Assembly: GCA_038239485.1 (NCBI GenBank)
Contig: JBBSET010000016.1
Coordinates: forward strand, 1-56,914
Direction of reading: 5' to 3'
Source of the DNA: DASQEH01 sp038239485
Lineage (GTDB): Bacteria; Actinomycetota; Actinomycetes; Propionibacteriales; Nocardioidaceae
Length of the DNA stretch: 56,914 nucleotides
The translations under genes and the position numbers were made by a program. Below the pieces are notes generated by a model, which searched no databases, was not told the origin of the DNA, and was given only the letters and a program-made list of their open reading frames with translations. This document shows positions 1 to 6,782 of the stretch, one piece after another (positions within the stretch are counted from its first letter, which is position 1; the number at the start of each line of letters is the position of its first letter).

Positions 1-349
1 CTGGAACTACGAGACCGGTGCCAGAGTGTGCTGGCACGCTCGTTCCCGTATGACCCGCCCGGTCACCTAACCGGGACGGGCGCCCTCTGCGGAACCTTAA
101 GTTCGCTGACAACAACACCTACCGATGTCGCCGATCGCTGACATCGTCACCCGTTCCCCGTCCCTCGAATGATCGAATCTGGTTGACCATCGACGGTCCC
201 CAGAATCCCGCCCAGATACCTGCCGTCCTGCTCGTCCAACCCCTCCTTTCCGAGCGGCACGCATGCTACGAAGGACGTAGTTGGGCCGCCCCTCCGGAGG
301 CGGTCCACGAGTCATTTCCGGGGCTGTTGTTGGTTGCGATTGGGCGTGA
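1..349. other. Non-coding leader of the relaxase gene, rich in hairpins; possible oriT region
   Basis: No convincing gene is seen. Several inverted repeats are: GCCAG/CTGGC (20-24 with 31-35), CCCGGT/ACCGGG (58-63 with 70-75) and CGATGTC/GACATCG (123-129 with 140-146). Relaxases of the TrwC/MobF family act at an oriT that often lies next to their gene and contains such repeats, so this stretch is a candidate oriT. No nic-site consensus was recognised, so the assignment is inference. The upstream part of the element lies outside the window. Confidence 0.35.
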
Positions 350-358
350 TTGGACGTG
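339..358 (+). repeat. Two tandem 10-bp repeats over the relaxase start
   Basis: ATTGGGCGTG (339-348) is followed directly by ATTGGACGTG (349-358), one mismatch. The second copy contains the TTG start (350) and the alternative GTG start (356) of the relaxase. Such a repeat at a start could be an operator or relaxase-binding site; only the repeat itself is seen. Confidence 0.5.
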
Positions 359-3300
359 CATGGAGGGGTCAAGGTGTACCGCGGAGCGGCGTCTGCGGCA
401 CGGGCGTATGTCGAGGCCGACCGGTCTCGGGTGGACGACTACTACCTGGCCGGCGGCACTGGTCTGGCGCGTCGTTTCGGTGCGTCTCCGGAAGGTGGTG
501 TCACCGAGTTCGGGGCGCTGGATGGCGAGGGGTACGAGCGGTGGGTCGCCGGCCACGACCCCGACACTGGGACCGCGCGTGGCCGTTTGCGGAAGGACGG
601 GAACGCGGTGCGGTTCGTGGAGATCACCGTCAACCGCCCGAAGAGCTGGTCGATCGCCGCGGCACTGGACCCGGAGGTCGCGGCGGCGTACGAGGCGGCG
701 CAGGACCGGGCCGCGAAGCAGATCATCGCCTGGGTCGCGCAGCATGCCACGACACGGGTCGGCCCGAGGGGGCGCCAGGTGCAGGTGCCCGTCGAGCAGA
801 TCGAGGCGGTCACGGTGCGCCACTACACCTCGCGTGCGGGTGATCCGCACCGGCATCTGCATCTCCAGATCAACGCGCGGGTGTTCGCGCAAGGGAAGTG
901 GCGGGGGCTGCACACGGTCGGGTTCCGTGACTCGATCGAGGCGATGAACGGAATCGGGCACGCCGCGGTGATGACCGACCCGCAGTTCCGGACCGCGCTC
1001 GCCGGCGCAGGATTTACCCTCGAGGCCGCATCGGGTGAGGTGGTCGCGTTGGTGCCGTACGTCGGGGAGTTCAGTGCCCGTGCGGCGCAGATCGGTCGCA
1101 ACATCGACCGCTACGAGGCCGACTGGCGCCGAGCGAACCCCGGTCAAGAGCCGGGACCGGCGATCCGGCGGTCATGGGATCGGCGGGCGTGGAAGGACGC
1201 GCGTCCCGACAAAGTGGTTCCCGCCGACGGTGCCGCGATGACCGCGCATTGGGTCGAGCAGCTCCACGACCTCGGCTACCGCGACCCGGTCGCTCGGCCT
1301 GGAGTGCCGCGCGTGGTGGGGGCGCCTCGTGTCGGCGACCTTGACCGGTCCGCTGCCGTCGAGACCGTCCTGGCCCGGCTCGGGGCGCGGCGGTCGGCGT
1401 GGAACGGCGCCGATGTACGTGGTGGGGTGGAGAAGTGGGTCGCCGCCGCCGGACTCGTTGCCGAGCAGGCGGTCCGTGGCGAGTTGGCCGAGGATCTCAC
1501 GGCCCGGGCCATCGCGACCTGCGTCCCGTTGGTCGCCAGGATCGGGATGCCCGAACACATCCGGTCGCTGAGCTCGGCGCATGTGCTCGGCGTCGAGGCC
1601 GACATCGTGACCCGGCTCGCCGCCCGTGCCGAGGTTTTGGCCATGCCAGGCGCTCCCGTCTCAGCTCGGTCGGAAGGACTCGACGATGGACAGCGGCAAG
1701 CAGTGGGTGTGCTCACCGGTCCAGCCCCGCTGGTGCTACTCGAGGGAGCTGCGGGCGTAGGCAAGACCACCACCCTCGCGGCCGCCCAGAAAGCATCGGC
1801 CGACCGGGGCTGGCGGATGCTCGTGGTGACGCCCACCTTGAAGGCGGCCCAGGTCGCCGCTCGTGAGGTCGGGACCGCGGGATCGGCGGCGTGGCTGGTC
1901 CATCAGCACGGGTTCCGGTGGGACGACGATGGCCGCTGGACTCGCGTTGCCTCAACCCCAGCCACCGGAGCGTTGCTTGCACCGGGGGACTTGTTGCTGG
2001 TCGACGAGGCCGGGATGCTGGACCAAGACACCGCCCAAGCTCTCCTCACCGTGGCTGACGAGATGGGCACCCGGGTCGCGTTCGTCGGCGACCGCCACCA
2101 GCTCCCCGCCGTCGGTCGGGGCGGCGTCCTCGATCTCGCCGCGCGTTGGGTCGCACCGACCGCACACGTCGACCTCGAGGTGGTGCACCGGTTCGACGAC
2201 CCGGAATACGCCGCGATCAGCCTCGCCCTGCGCGCCGGTTCGGCGTCCTACACTCTGCCGGCGCATCGGACTGAGGGTGAGCCGGTCAGCGCAGGTGTGA
2301 GTTCCACGGGCCTCACACCTGGTGACCGTGACCGAAGTTTTGCCCAGAGTGAGGCAGTCGGAGAGTCGCGCGGTGAGCGTGTCGGACAGGTATGGGACGC
2401 ACTGTGTCGTCGTGACCAGATCCGCATCTACCCCTCCGAGGCTGAACGCACCCACGCCATCGCCGGCCTCGACTCCGACGCCTTCCTCACCGGCCACGGG
2501 TATGGGAAGACTCGTGTGAACGGGGTGCTGGTGATGGCCGACACCCGCGACCAGGCGGCCGCGCTGAACGGCGCGATCCGCGACCGACTCGTGTCGGCTG
2601 GCTACCTCGACGACAAACAGGCGTTCACCACCAAAGCCGGTGAACGCCTCTGGGTCGGTGACCGCGTCGCCACACGGCGCAATGACGCTGATCTGGGCGT
2701 GACGAACCGTGCGACTTGGACGGTCACCGCCGTCGACGCGGACGGGGCACTGACCCTACGCGGGCAACGTGCCACCGACATCCGCGCCGTGCCAGCGGCA
2801 TACGCGCGTGAGCATGTCGAACTGGCCTACGCCACGACCCTCCACGGCGCCCAGGGCGAGACCGCCGCCGCCGGGCATCTTCTGCTAGGGGAGCACACCT
2901 CCGCCGCCTCGGCCTATGTCGGGATGACCCGCGGCAGGCACGACAACGTCGCCCACCTTGTCGCCGAGGACCTCGATGACGCCCGAGAACAGTGGGAAGC
3001 CACCTTCGCCCGAGATCGAGCCGACCTCGGACCCGCCGTCGCCGCCCACCGCGCAGCCGATGACATCGACCGCTACGGCACCCAGAAGCCCGCCCGACCT
3101 CTCGATGCCGTGCTGGTCGACCTGCGGGACGCGTGGACCAGACAGGCCGAACTCACCCAACGCAACCAACGGCTGGCCGCCGAACGCGACGCACTCGAAC
3201 AGGTCACCGCGATCAAGGCCCGCTACGCGCCCGGACGTGAACGCCTCCGTACCGTCGAGGAGACGGCACGAGACCGGTGGCGGGACGCACGCCAGGCCAT

Positions 3301-4057
3301 CACGAAACTCGACAACGTCCTTCAGACTGACGACACCGCACTACGCCCCCAGGTCTGGGAGGCCTGGCGCACCGACCTACGCGACGCCCAGAGCGCCGCA
3401 GCCGTCGCCCGGGACGGCGAGGGCCGGCTCGGGCAGCGTCGCCGCCAGGTCCGCGAAGCCCACGCTGACCTGATCGCGTTTGCCGAGAAATGGCGGCCCA
3501 TCCTCCCCGACCTGCCCCTCGACTCCACCGAGTTGGCCCACGACGTCACCGGGCTCTACGGCCGTTGCGTCACGGACGCCGTCGATGCCTACATCACCGC
3601 CCACGTCGCCGCCGCCCATCCCGATACCTCAGCGGTCCGTGCCGAGGAGCGTGCTGCTCGCGACCACCAGGAGATCGCCGAGAAAGCCCGCGACCAGCTC
3701 GACCAAGCGCTCTATGACGAGCTGAAGCCCTACGGACGCCTCAGCTACGCCCGCGACCCGCACGCACAGCTGGCCGGGCGGGTCGAGGAGCTCGCCACGG
3801 TCACCGATGAACTCAGCCGCCTCGAGCGTCGCATCGACACGCTCCACGGCGAGCAGGCGATCCGGGCACTGCCCGTCGACAACCTCGACGCCGAGCGGCA
3901 GACCTGGCAGGCCGACCGCACCCAGCAGCAAGAGACCGCGCGACGGGAGGCCCGTGAGCGTTGGCAGGGGGCGCAGGAGTCGCGACGCGGCCAGCGCCGG
4001 GTTGAGCCGACACCTACCTACACCCCGCCGAACCGTGGGCCAGGCATCGGCCGCTGA
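350..4057 (+). CDS. MobF/TrwC-type conjugative relaxase with C-terminal superfamily I helicase
   Basis: Nicks the transferred strand at oriT and unwinds plasmid or ICE DNA during conjugation. The 1235-residue protein has a TrwC relaxase domain with candidate catalytic tyrosines (Y20, Y31, Y32) and the metal-binding histidine triad H167/H169/H171 in GDPHRHLHL. A RecD/TraI-like helicase follows: Walker A GAAGVGKTT (K about 472), Walker B VDEAG (D552-E553), GDRHQLPAVGRGG, and late motifs LHGAQGET and YVGMTRGRHDN. The last roughly 330 residues are charged and probably coiled-coil. The TTG start at 350 has no clear Shine-Dalgarno; GTG at 356 is an alternative. A 45-residue insertion lies between helicase motifs (separate entry). 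Excisionase and integrase genes downstream place it in an integrative element. Confidence 0.93.
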   Translation: MDVHGGVKVYRGAASAARAYVEADRSRVDDYYLAGGTGLARRFGASPEGGVTEFGALDGEGYERWVAGHDPDTGTARGRLRKDGNAVRFVEITVNRPKSWSIAAALDPEVAAAYEAAQDRAAKQIIAWVAQHATTRVGPRGRQVQVPVEQIEAVTVRHYTSRAGDPHRHLHLQINARVFAQGKWRGLHTVGFRDSIEAMNGIGHAAVMTDPQFRTALAGAGFTLEAASGEVVALVPYVGEFSARAAQIGRNIDRYEADWRRANPGQEPGPAIRRSWDRRAWKDARPDKVVPADGAAMTAHWVEQLHDLGYRDPVARPGVPRVVGAPRVGDLDRSAAVETVLARLGARRSAWNGADVRGGVEKWVAAAGLVAEQAVRGELAEDLTARAIATCVPLVARIGMPEHIRSLSSAHVLGVEADIVTRLAARAEVLAMPGAPVSARSEGLDDGQRQAVGVLTGPAPLVLLEGAAGVGKTTTLAAAQKASADRGWRMLVVTPTLKAAQVAAREVGTAGSAAWLVHQHGFRWDDDGRWTRVASTPATGALLAPGDLLLVDEAGMLDQDTAQALLTVADEMGTRVAFVGDRHQLPAVGRGGVLDLAARWVAPTAHVDLEVVHRFDDPEYAAISLALRAGSASYTLPAHRTEGEPVSAGVSSTGLTPGDRDRSFAQSEAVGESRGERVGQVWDALCRRDQIRIYPSEAERTHAIAGLDSDAFLTGHGYGKTRVNGVLVMADTRDQAAALNGAIRDRLVSAGYLDDKQAFTTKAGERLWVGDRVATRRNDADLGVTNRATWTVTAVDADGALTLRGQRATDIRAVPAAYAREHVELAYATTLHGAQGETAAAGHLLLGEHTSAASAYVGMTRGRHDNVAHLVAEDLDDAREQWEATFARDRADLGPAVAAHRAADDIDRYGTQKPARPLDAVLVDLRDAWTRQAELTQRNQRLAAERDALEQVTAIKARYAPGRERLRTVEETARDRWRDARQAITKLDNVLQTDDTALRPQVWEAWRTDLRDAQSAAAVARDGEGRLGQRRRQVREAHADLIAFAEKWRPILPDLPLDSTELAHDVTGLYGRCVTDAVDAYITAHVAAAHPDTSAVRAEERAARDHQEIAEKARDQLDQALYDELKPYGRLSYARDPHAQLAGRVEELATVTDELSRLERRIDTLHGEQAIRALPVDNLDAERQTWQADRTQQQETARREARERWQGAQESRRGQRRVEPTPTYTPPNRGPGIGR
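2240..2374 (+). repeat. 135-bp in-frame insertion in the relaxase helicase domain, with inverted repeat
   Basis: Encodes residues 631-675, lying between the helicase segment ending LALRAG and the segment starting ERVGQVWDAL, which as I recall are adjacent in related relaxases. The segment is rich in S, G, E and T. It contains a perfect 9-bp inverted repeat, AGGTGTGAG (2293-2301) and CTCACACCT (2312-2320), separated by 10 bases. It may be a small palindromic element inserted in frame or a lineage-specific surface loop. The boundaries come from memory of the family. Confidence 0.45.
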
Positions 4058-4085
4058 ACAGTCCCTAGAAAGAAGGGGTCCAGCA

Positions 4086-4187
4086 GTGTCCGATGCGACC
4101 ACGCCGACGGTGCTTATAGAAGGTGTGGACGGCCTGCCAGCGGCGCCGATGGGAACCGCCGCACACCTATTCGAAGGACGAACGTGA
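4086..4187 (+). CDS. Small ORF (33 aa) between relaxase and excisionase, function unknown
   Basis: A GTG start lies about 7 bases downstream of a purine-rich Shine-Dalgarno (AGAAAGAAGGGG, 4068-4079). It starts 28 bases after the relaxase stop. The product begins MSDATTPTVLIEGVDGL and has no recognisable domain. Its stop overlaps a further GTG at 4184, but the reading frame from there runs into the excisionase gene in another frame and is not credible as a gene. Spacing and ribosome site favour translation; coding status is uncertain. Confidence 0.35.
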   Translation: MSDATTPTVLIEGVDGLPAAPMGTAAHLFEGRT

Positions 4188-4207
4188 GCCTGAAGGGAGA
4201 TGCCAGC

Positions 4208-4290
4208 AACCTTTGGGGAACGCACGCTGACCTGCACGAACAACAAGGTTCCCCCAAGGTTCCCCCTCGTCGTCCGCGGGCAGGGGGAAC
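4208..4290. repeat. Iteron-like repeats upstream of the excisionase gene
   Basis: Two perfect tandem 11-bp copies of AAGGTTCCCCC lie at 4245-4255 and 4256-4266. GTTCCCCC (4259-4266) is the exact inverse of GGGGGAAC at 4283-4290, and AACCTTTGGGGAAC at 4208-4221 is a related inverted copy. The cluster ends about 80 bases before the excisionase start. Clustered direct and inverted copies suit a binding site for the element's own excisionase/regulator or an accessory site for the integrase. The protein that binds is unknown. Confidence 0.55.
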
Positions 4291-4373
4291 GAGATCGGTA
4301 ACGCAGCCACCCCACGATGTCCACTCGCGACCACGCAATGCGGTTGCTCACCCCAGAGATCAGGAGAAGCACC

Positions 4374-4700
4374 ATGACCATCCACCCCGAGCCGGATGCA
4401 CTGGACCCTCAGGAGTATGCCCGCCGCATCAACGGCGGCGACGAGATCCTCTACTTGAAGGAAGCGGCCGCCTTCGTCCGTAAGCCCGAAGGCACCATGC
4501 GCTACTACCGCCACCTCGGCATCGGTCCCCGCAGCTTCCGACACGGGCGCAACGTCGCCTACTGGAAGACCGACCTCATCCTCTGGCTCGCCGAGGAATC
4601 TGCCCGACCCCAGGGTCGCGACAACGGCGACCACGCGCACGCTCGTCCACTGACAGGCCACACGCGTACCACAAACCGTCGGAGCCGCGAGGCATCATGA
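4374..4700 (+). CDS. Excisionase-like helix-turn-helix DNA-binding protein
   Basis: A 108-residue protein with a MerR/AlpA-type helix-turn-helix at about residues 20-70 (ILYLKEAAAFV, then MRYYRHLGIGPRSFRHGRNV and YWKTDLILWL), the usual form of actinobacterial Xis proteins. These bend DNA at attachment sites and steer the integrase towards excision, and may also regulate transcription. ATG 4374 is chosen because AGGAG lies 7 bases upstream; an in-frame ATG at 4317 lacks such a site. The gene ends 3 bases before the integrase start, so the two are probably cotranscribed. The C-terminal tail is basic and low-complexity. Confidence 0.8.
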   Translation: MTIHPEPDALDPQEYARRINGGDEILYLKEAAAFVRKPEGTMRYYRHLGIGPRSFRHGRNVAYWKTDLILWLAEESARPQGRDNGDHAHARPLTGHTRTTNRRSREAS

Positions 4701-4703
4701 ACC

Positions 4704-5789
4704 ATGGCCGGAAACATCGCAAAGAGACCCAGTGGGAAGTGGCGTGCCCGCTACCGCGACGATGCGGACAGGGAGCACGCCCGACACTTCGACCGCAAGA
4801 TCGACGCCCAGCAGTGGATCGATGAACAGACCTCGCGGCTGCTGACCGGCACCCACGTCGCACCCCGATACGCAAAGCTGACGGTGGGGCAGTGGTGCGA
4901 CACATGGCTGGATGGCTACCGGGGCAACCGTGACTCCACAGTGCGCCAAGCCGAGACCCACCTCAAGCGGATCAAGGCCGTCTTCGGCCCGATGCCGCTT
5001 GGATCGGTGCGGCCTTCGCATGTGCGGACGTGGTGTGCGCAGATGGCCGCCGATGGTTTGGAGGACTCCTACGTCTACGCCCTCCACGCCCGGCTCGCGC
5101 AGATCTACGCCGATGCGGTTCACGACGGGCTGGTGGCGAGGTCGCCATGCTCGCGGCGGACGTCGCCAGCTGCGGGCAAGCAGCGGCCCTACGTCTGCAC
5201 GACTGAGCAGATGTGGGCGCTACACGACGCCCTGCCTGAGCGGCTGCGAGCAGCTGTGCTGCTGGGAGCGTTCGCGGGGCTGCGCGATGGCGAGGTCTGC
5301 GGCTTGCGGATCAGCGACATCGACTTCATGCGCGGAGTTATCAACCCGACGGTGCAGCACCCGGCCGAGCCGCTCAAGACCGAGACCTCCAAAACTGCCC
5401 TCCCGATCCCGGGGAGCCTCGCGCTCGCCCTGTCGGCACACGTCGCACAGTGGGCGGGGGAGAAGAGCGTGCTCGTTAACGAGTGGGGCGACCAACTCGC
5501 CCCCTGGGCCTTGCAGCGCGCGATCCGAACGGCCCGGGCCAAGGTACCCGGGCTGCCGCCTGGCTTCCGGTTCCACGACTTGCGGCACTATCTCGCCAGC
5601 ATGCTGATCGCCAGCGGTGCCGACGTGAAGGTCGTCCAGGCCCGTCTGCGGCATGCCTCGGCGAAGACCACGCTCGACACCTACGCCCACCTGTGGCCCG
5701 ACTCCGACGAGTCCACCCGCACTGCCATCGACGCGGTGATGACAGCACGAGCGGAGTCCGTTCAGGTTTCCGGGTCGGAGTCGCTCTGA
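4704..5789 (+). CDS. int: Tyrosine site-specific recombinase (integrase)
   Basis: Integrates and excises the mobile element. The 361-residue protein has an N-terminal arm-binding region, a SAM-like core-binding domain (about 60-150) and a catalytic domain with R194 (AGLRDGEV), a lysine in the TSKTALPIP strand, H291-x2-R294 (HDLRH), H317 (LRHAS) and nucleophile Y327 (DTYAHLWP). All catalytic positions are present, so it should be active. It follows the excisionase gene by 3 bases. Its last 28 bases overlap the convergent hepT gene. An integrase usually lies close to an attachment site, so the element end is expected between here and glnA. Confidence 0.95.
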   Translation: MAGNIAKRPSGKWRARYRDDADREHARHFDRKIDAQQWIDEQTSRLLTGTHVAPRYAKLTVGQWCDTWLDGYRGNRDSTVRQAETHLKRIKAVFGPMPLGSVRPSHVRTWCAQMAADGLEDSYVYALHARLAQIYADAVHDGLVARSPCSRRTSPAAGKQRPYVCTTEQMWALHDALPERLRAAVLLGAFAGLRDGEVCGLRISDIDFMRGVINPTVQHPAEPLKTETSKTALPIPGSLALALSAHVAQWAGEKSVLVNEWGDQLAPWALQRAIRTARAKVPGLPPGFRFHDLRHYLASMLIASGADVKVVQARLRHASAKTTLDTYAHLWPDSDESTRTAIDAVMTARAESVQVSGSESL

Positions 5790-6139
5790 CCTTCCTCGAC
5801 AGCGGCTTCTGTCGGGAGGAGGCCGCGCATGCGGTCGACGGCCGCCTGAAGCGGCCTGAGGTCGCTGTCGATGGTGTCTCGGATGATCTCCAGTTCGGTC
5901 ATGAAGTAGCGGTGCGCGAGACGGTCGCGCATGCGCGCGACCTGACGCCACGGGATGTCAGGTTCGCTGGACGTCAGTTCCTCGGGCAACGCTTTGACCG
6001 CCTCGCCGATCTCCAACAGCCGGATGCGCACAGCGTCACTCACCAGGATGTCGGCGAGGGGCCCACGCTCGACGTGTGAGCGGATGGCGTCGATGGCCGC
6101 CGTGATGTCATCAAGGCGGTCGCCGTCCTGGCGACTCAC
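5762..6139 (-). CDS. hepT: HepT-like HEPN-domain toxin (DUF86)
   Basis: HEPN ribonuclease of the MntA-HepT toxin-antitoxin family. The 125-residue all-helical protein carries the signature R71-x4-H76-x-Y78 (RDRLAHRY). In characterised family members the Arg/His pair cleaves RNA and the Tyr is the residue adenylylated by the antitoxin. The start overlaps the mntA stop by 4 bases (ATGA), so the two are translationally coupled with the antitoxin first. The 3' end overlaps the convergent integrase gene by 28 bp. The likely role is stabilisation of the mobile element or defence; the family assignment is firm, the role here inferred. Confidence 0.9.
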   Translation of the reverse strand: MSRQDGDRLDDITAAIDAIRSHVERGPLADILVSDAVRIRLLEIGEAVKALPEELTSSEPDIPWRQVARMRDRLAHRYFMTELEIIRDTIDSDLRPLQAAVDRMRGLLPTEAAVEEGQSDSDPET

Positions 6140-6465
6140 AGTGCTATTAAGTCCCGCTGGACACGAACCCGCACGCGGTCCTTGAGCCCGGCGTCGGGGA
6201 TGAGATCGACCTCGACGCCGAGGATCGTCTCCAGCTCGTCCTGAATCCGCAAGATGGTGAACAGGCTGGTGCTCGGAGCGAATTCGACGAGGATGTCGAC
6301 ATCGCTGCCCTCATGGTCATCGCCACGAGCGACGCTGCCGAAGAGTCGTGGATTGCTCACCCCGTGGCGGCGCAGCACGTCGCGCAACTCGCCACGGTGG
6401 GCGGCTACGAGTCGTCCCGTCGGGCCACTGAGCGGCTCAGCAACAGGAGTTGCGGCGCTGGTCAT
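6136..6465 (-). CDS. mntA: MntA-like minimal nucleotidyltransferase antitoxin
   Basis: A 109-residue nucleotidyltransferase with the motif G43-S44-x10-D55-x-D57 (GSVARGDDHEGSDVD) and a third acidic position in the later strand GVEVDLIP. MntA antitoxins use ATP to adenylylate the catalytic-site tyrosine of HepT and so silence it. It is the first gene of a two-gene operon read leftwards, coupled to hepT by ATGA. A perfect 7-bp inverted repeat (6496-6522) lies about 30 bases upstream and could be an operator. The pair lies between the integrase and chromosomal glnA and is probably part of the element. Confidence 0.9.
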   Translation of the reverse strand: MTSAATPVAEPLSGPTGRLVAAHRGELRDVLRRHGVSNPRLFGSVARGDDHEGSDVDILVEFAPSTSLFTILRIQDELETILGVEVDLIPDAGLKDRVRVRVQRDLIAL

Positions 6466-6682
6466 GCCTCGATGGTAGCGAGGGGTGATGTCGAGCCGCT
6501 TGTAGGCTGACCATGCAAGCGGAGGCAGGTCTCTCCGTTACATCCCTTGCTGAAGGTCCGGCGATTCTCACCGCACAGGCCATCTGACGTTCTGGGCCAG
6601 TATCACCTCCGCCCGTCCGGCCGCGACCGCACGTTGACTTCCGCCGAACAGCACCGACTGCTGCCGGTCCTCGCTGATCGCG
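6466..6682. other. Gap between mntA and glnA; inverted repeat, no gene seen
   Basis: No gene was found. CCGCTTG (6496-6502) and CAAGCGG (6516-6522) form a perfect 7-bp inverted repeat separated by 13 bases, well placed as an operator for the leftward mntA-hepT operon. The rest of the gap is unremarkable up to the tandem repeats at 6683. This is the most likely place for the boundary between the mobile element and the chromosome. Confidence 0.4.
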
Positions 6683-6715
6683 TTGCGGACTCATTGCGGA
6701 CTCGTTGCGGACTCA
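6683..6715 (+). repeat. Three tandem 11-bp repeats near the element-chromosome junction
   Basis: TTGCGGACTC followed by A, G and A occurs three times in a row (6683-6693, 6694-6704, 6705-6715). The array abuts the glnA terminator. Short direct repeats near integrase genes can be arm-type integrase sites, so this may mark the attachment region; no second copy of a core sequence was found in the window. Confidence 0.6.
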
Positions 6716-6721
6716 GGAGAA

Positions 6722-6767
6722 AAACCGGGCCCCTGAATCTGCGTTTCCGCAGGTCAGGAGCCGGTTT
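6722..6767 (-). terminator. Rho-independent terminator of glnA
   Basis: Outer arms AAACCGG (6722-6728) and CCGGTTT (6761-6767) continue into a nearly complete inner stem (CCCCTGA with TCAGGAG, CTGCG with CGCAG) around a short TTTC loop. Read on the minus strand the hairpin starts 15 bases after the glnA stop and ends in a run of five T. It is a strong intrinsic terminator. Confidence 0.85.
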
Positions 6768-6782
6768 GCAAGGTCGTATGAC

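Noticed and set aside
183..1147. Open frames in other frames over the relaxase N-terminus
   Set aside because: Low-complexity Arg/Pro-rich products; the relaxase frame with its histidine triad accounts for the region.
4184..4483. Open frame starting at GTG 4184
   Set aside because: It runs through the repeat region and then out of frame over the excisionase gene; the product is Pro/Arg-rich without domain.
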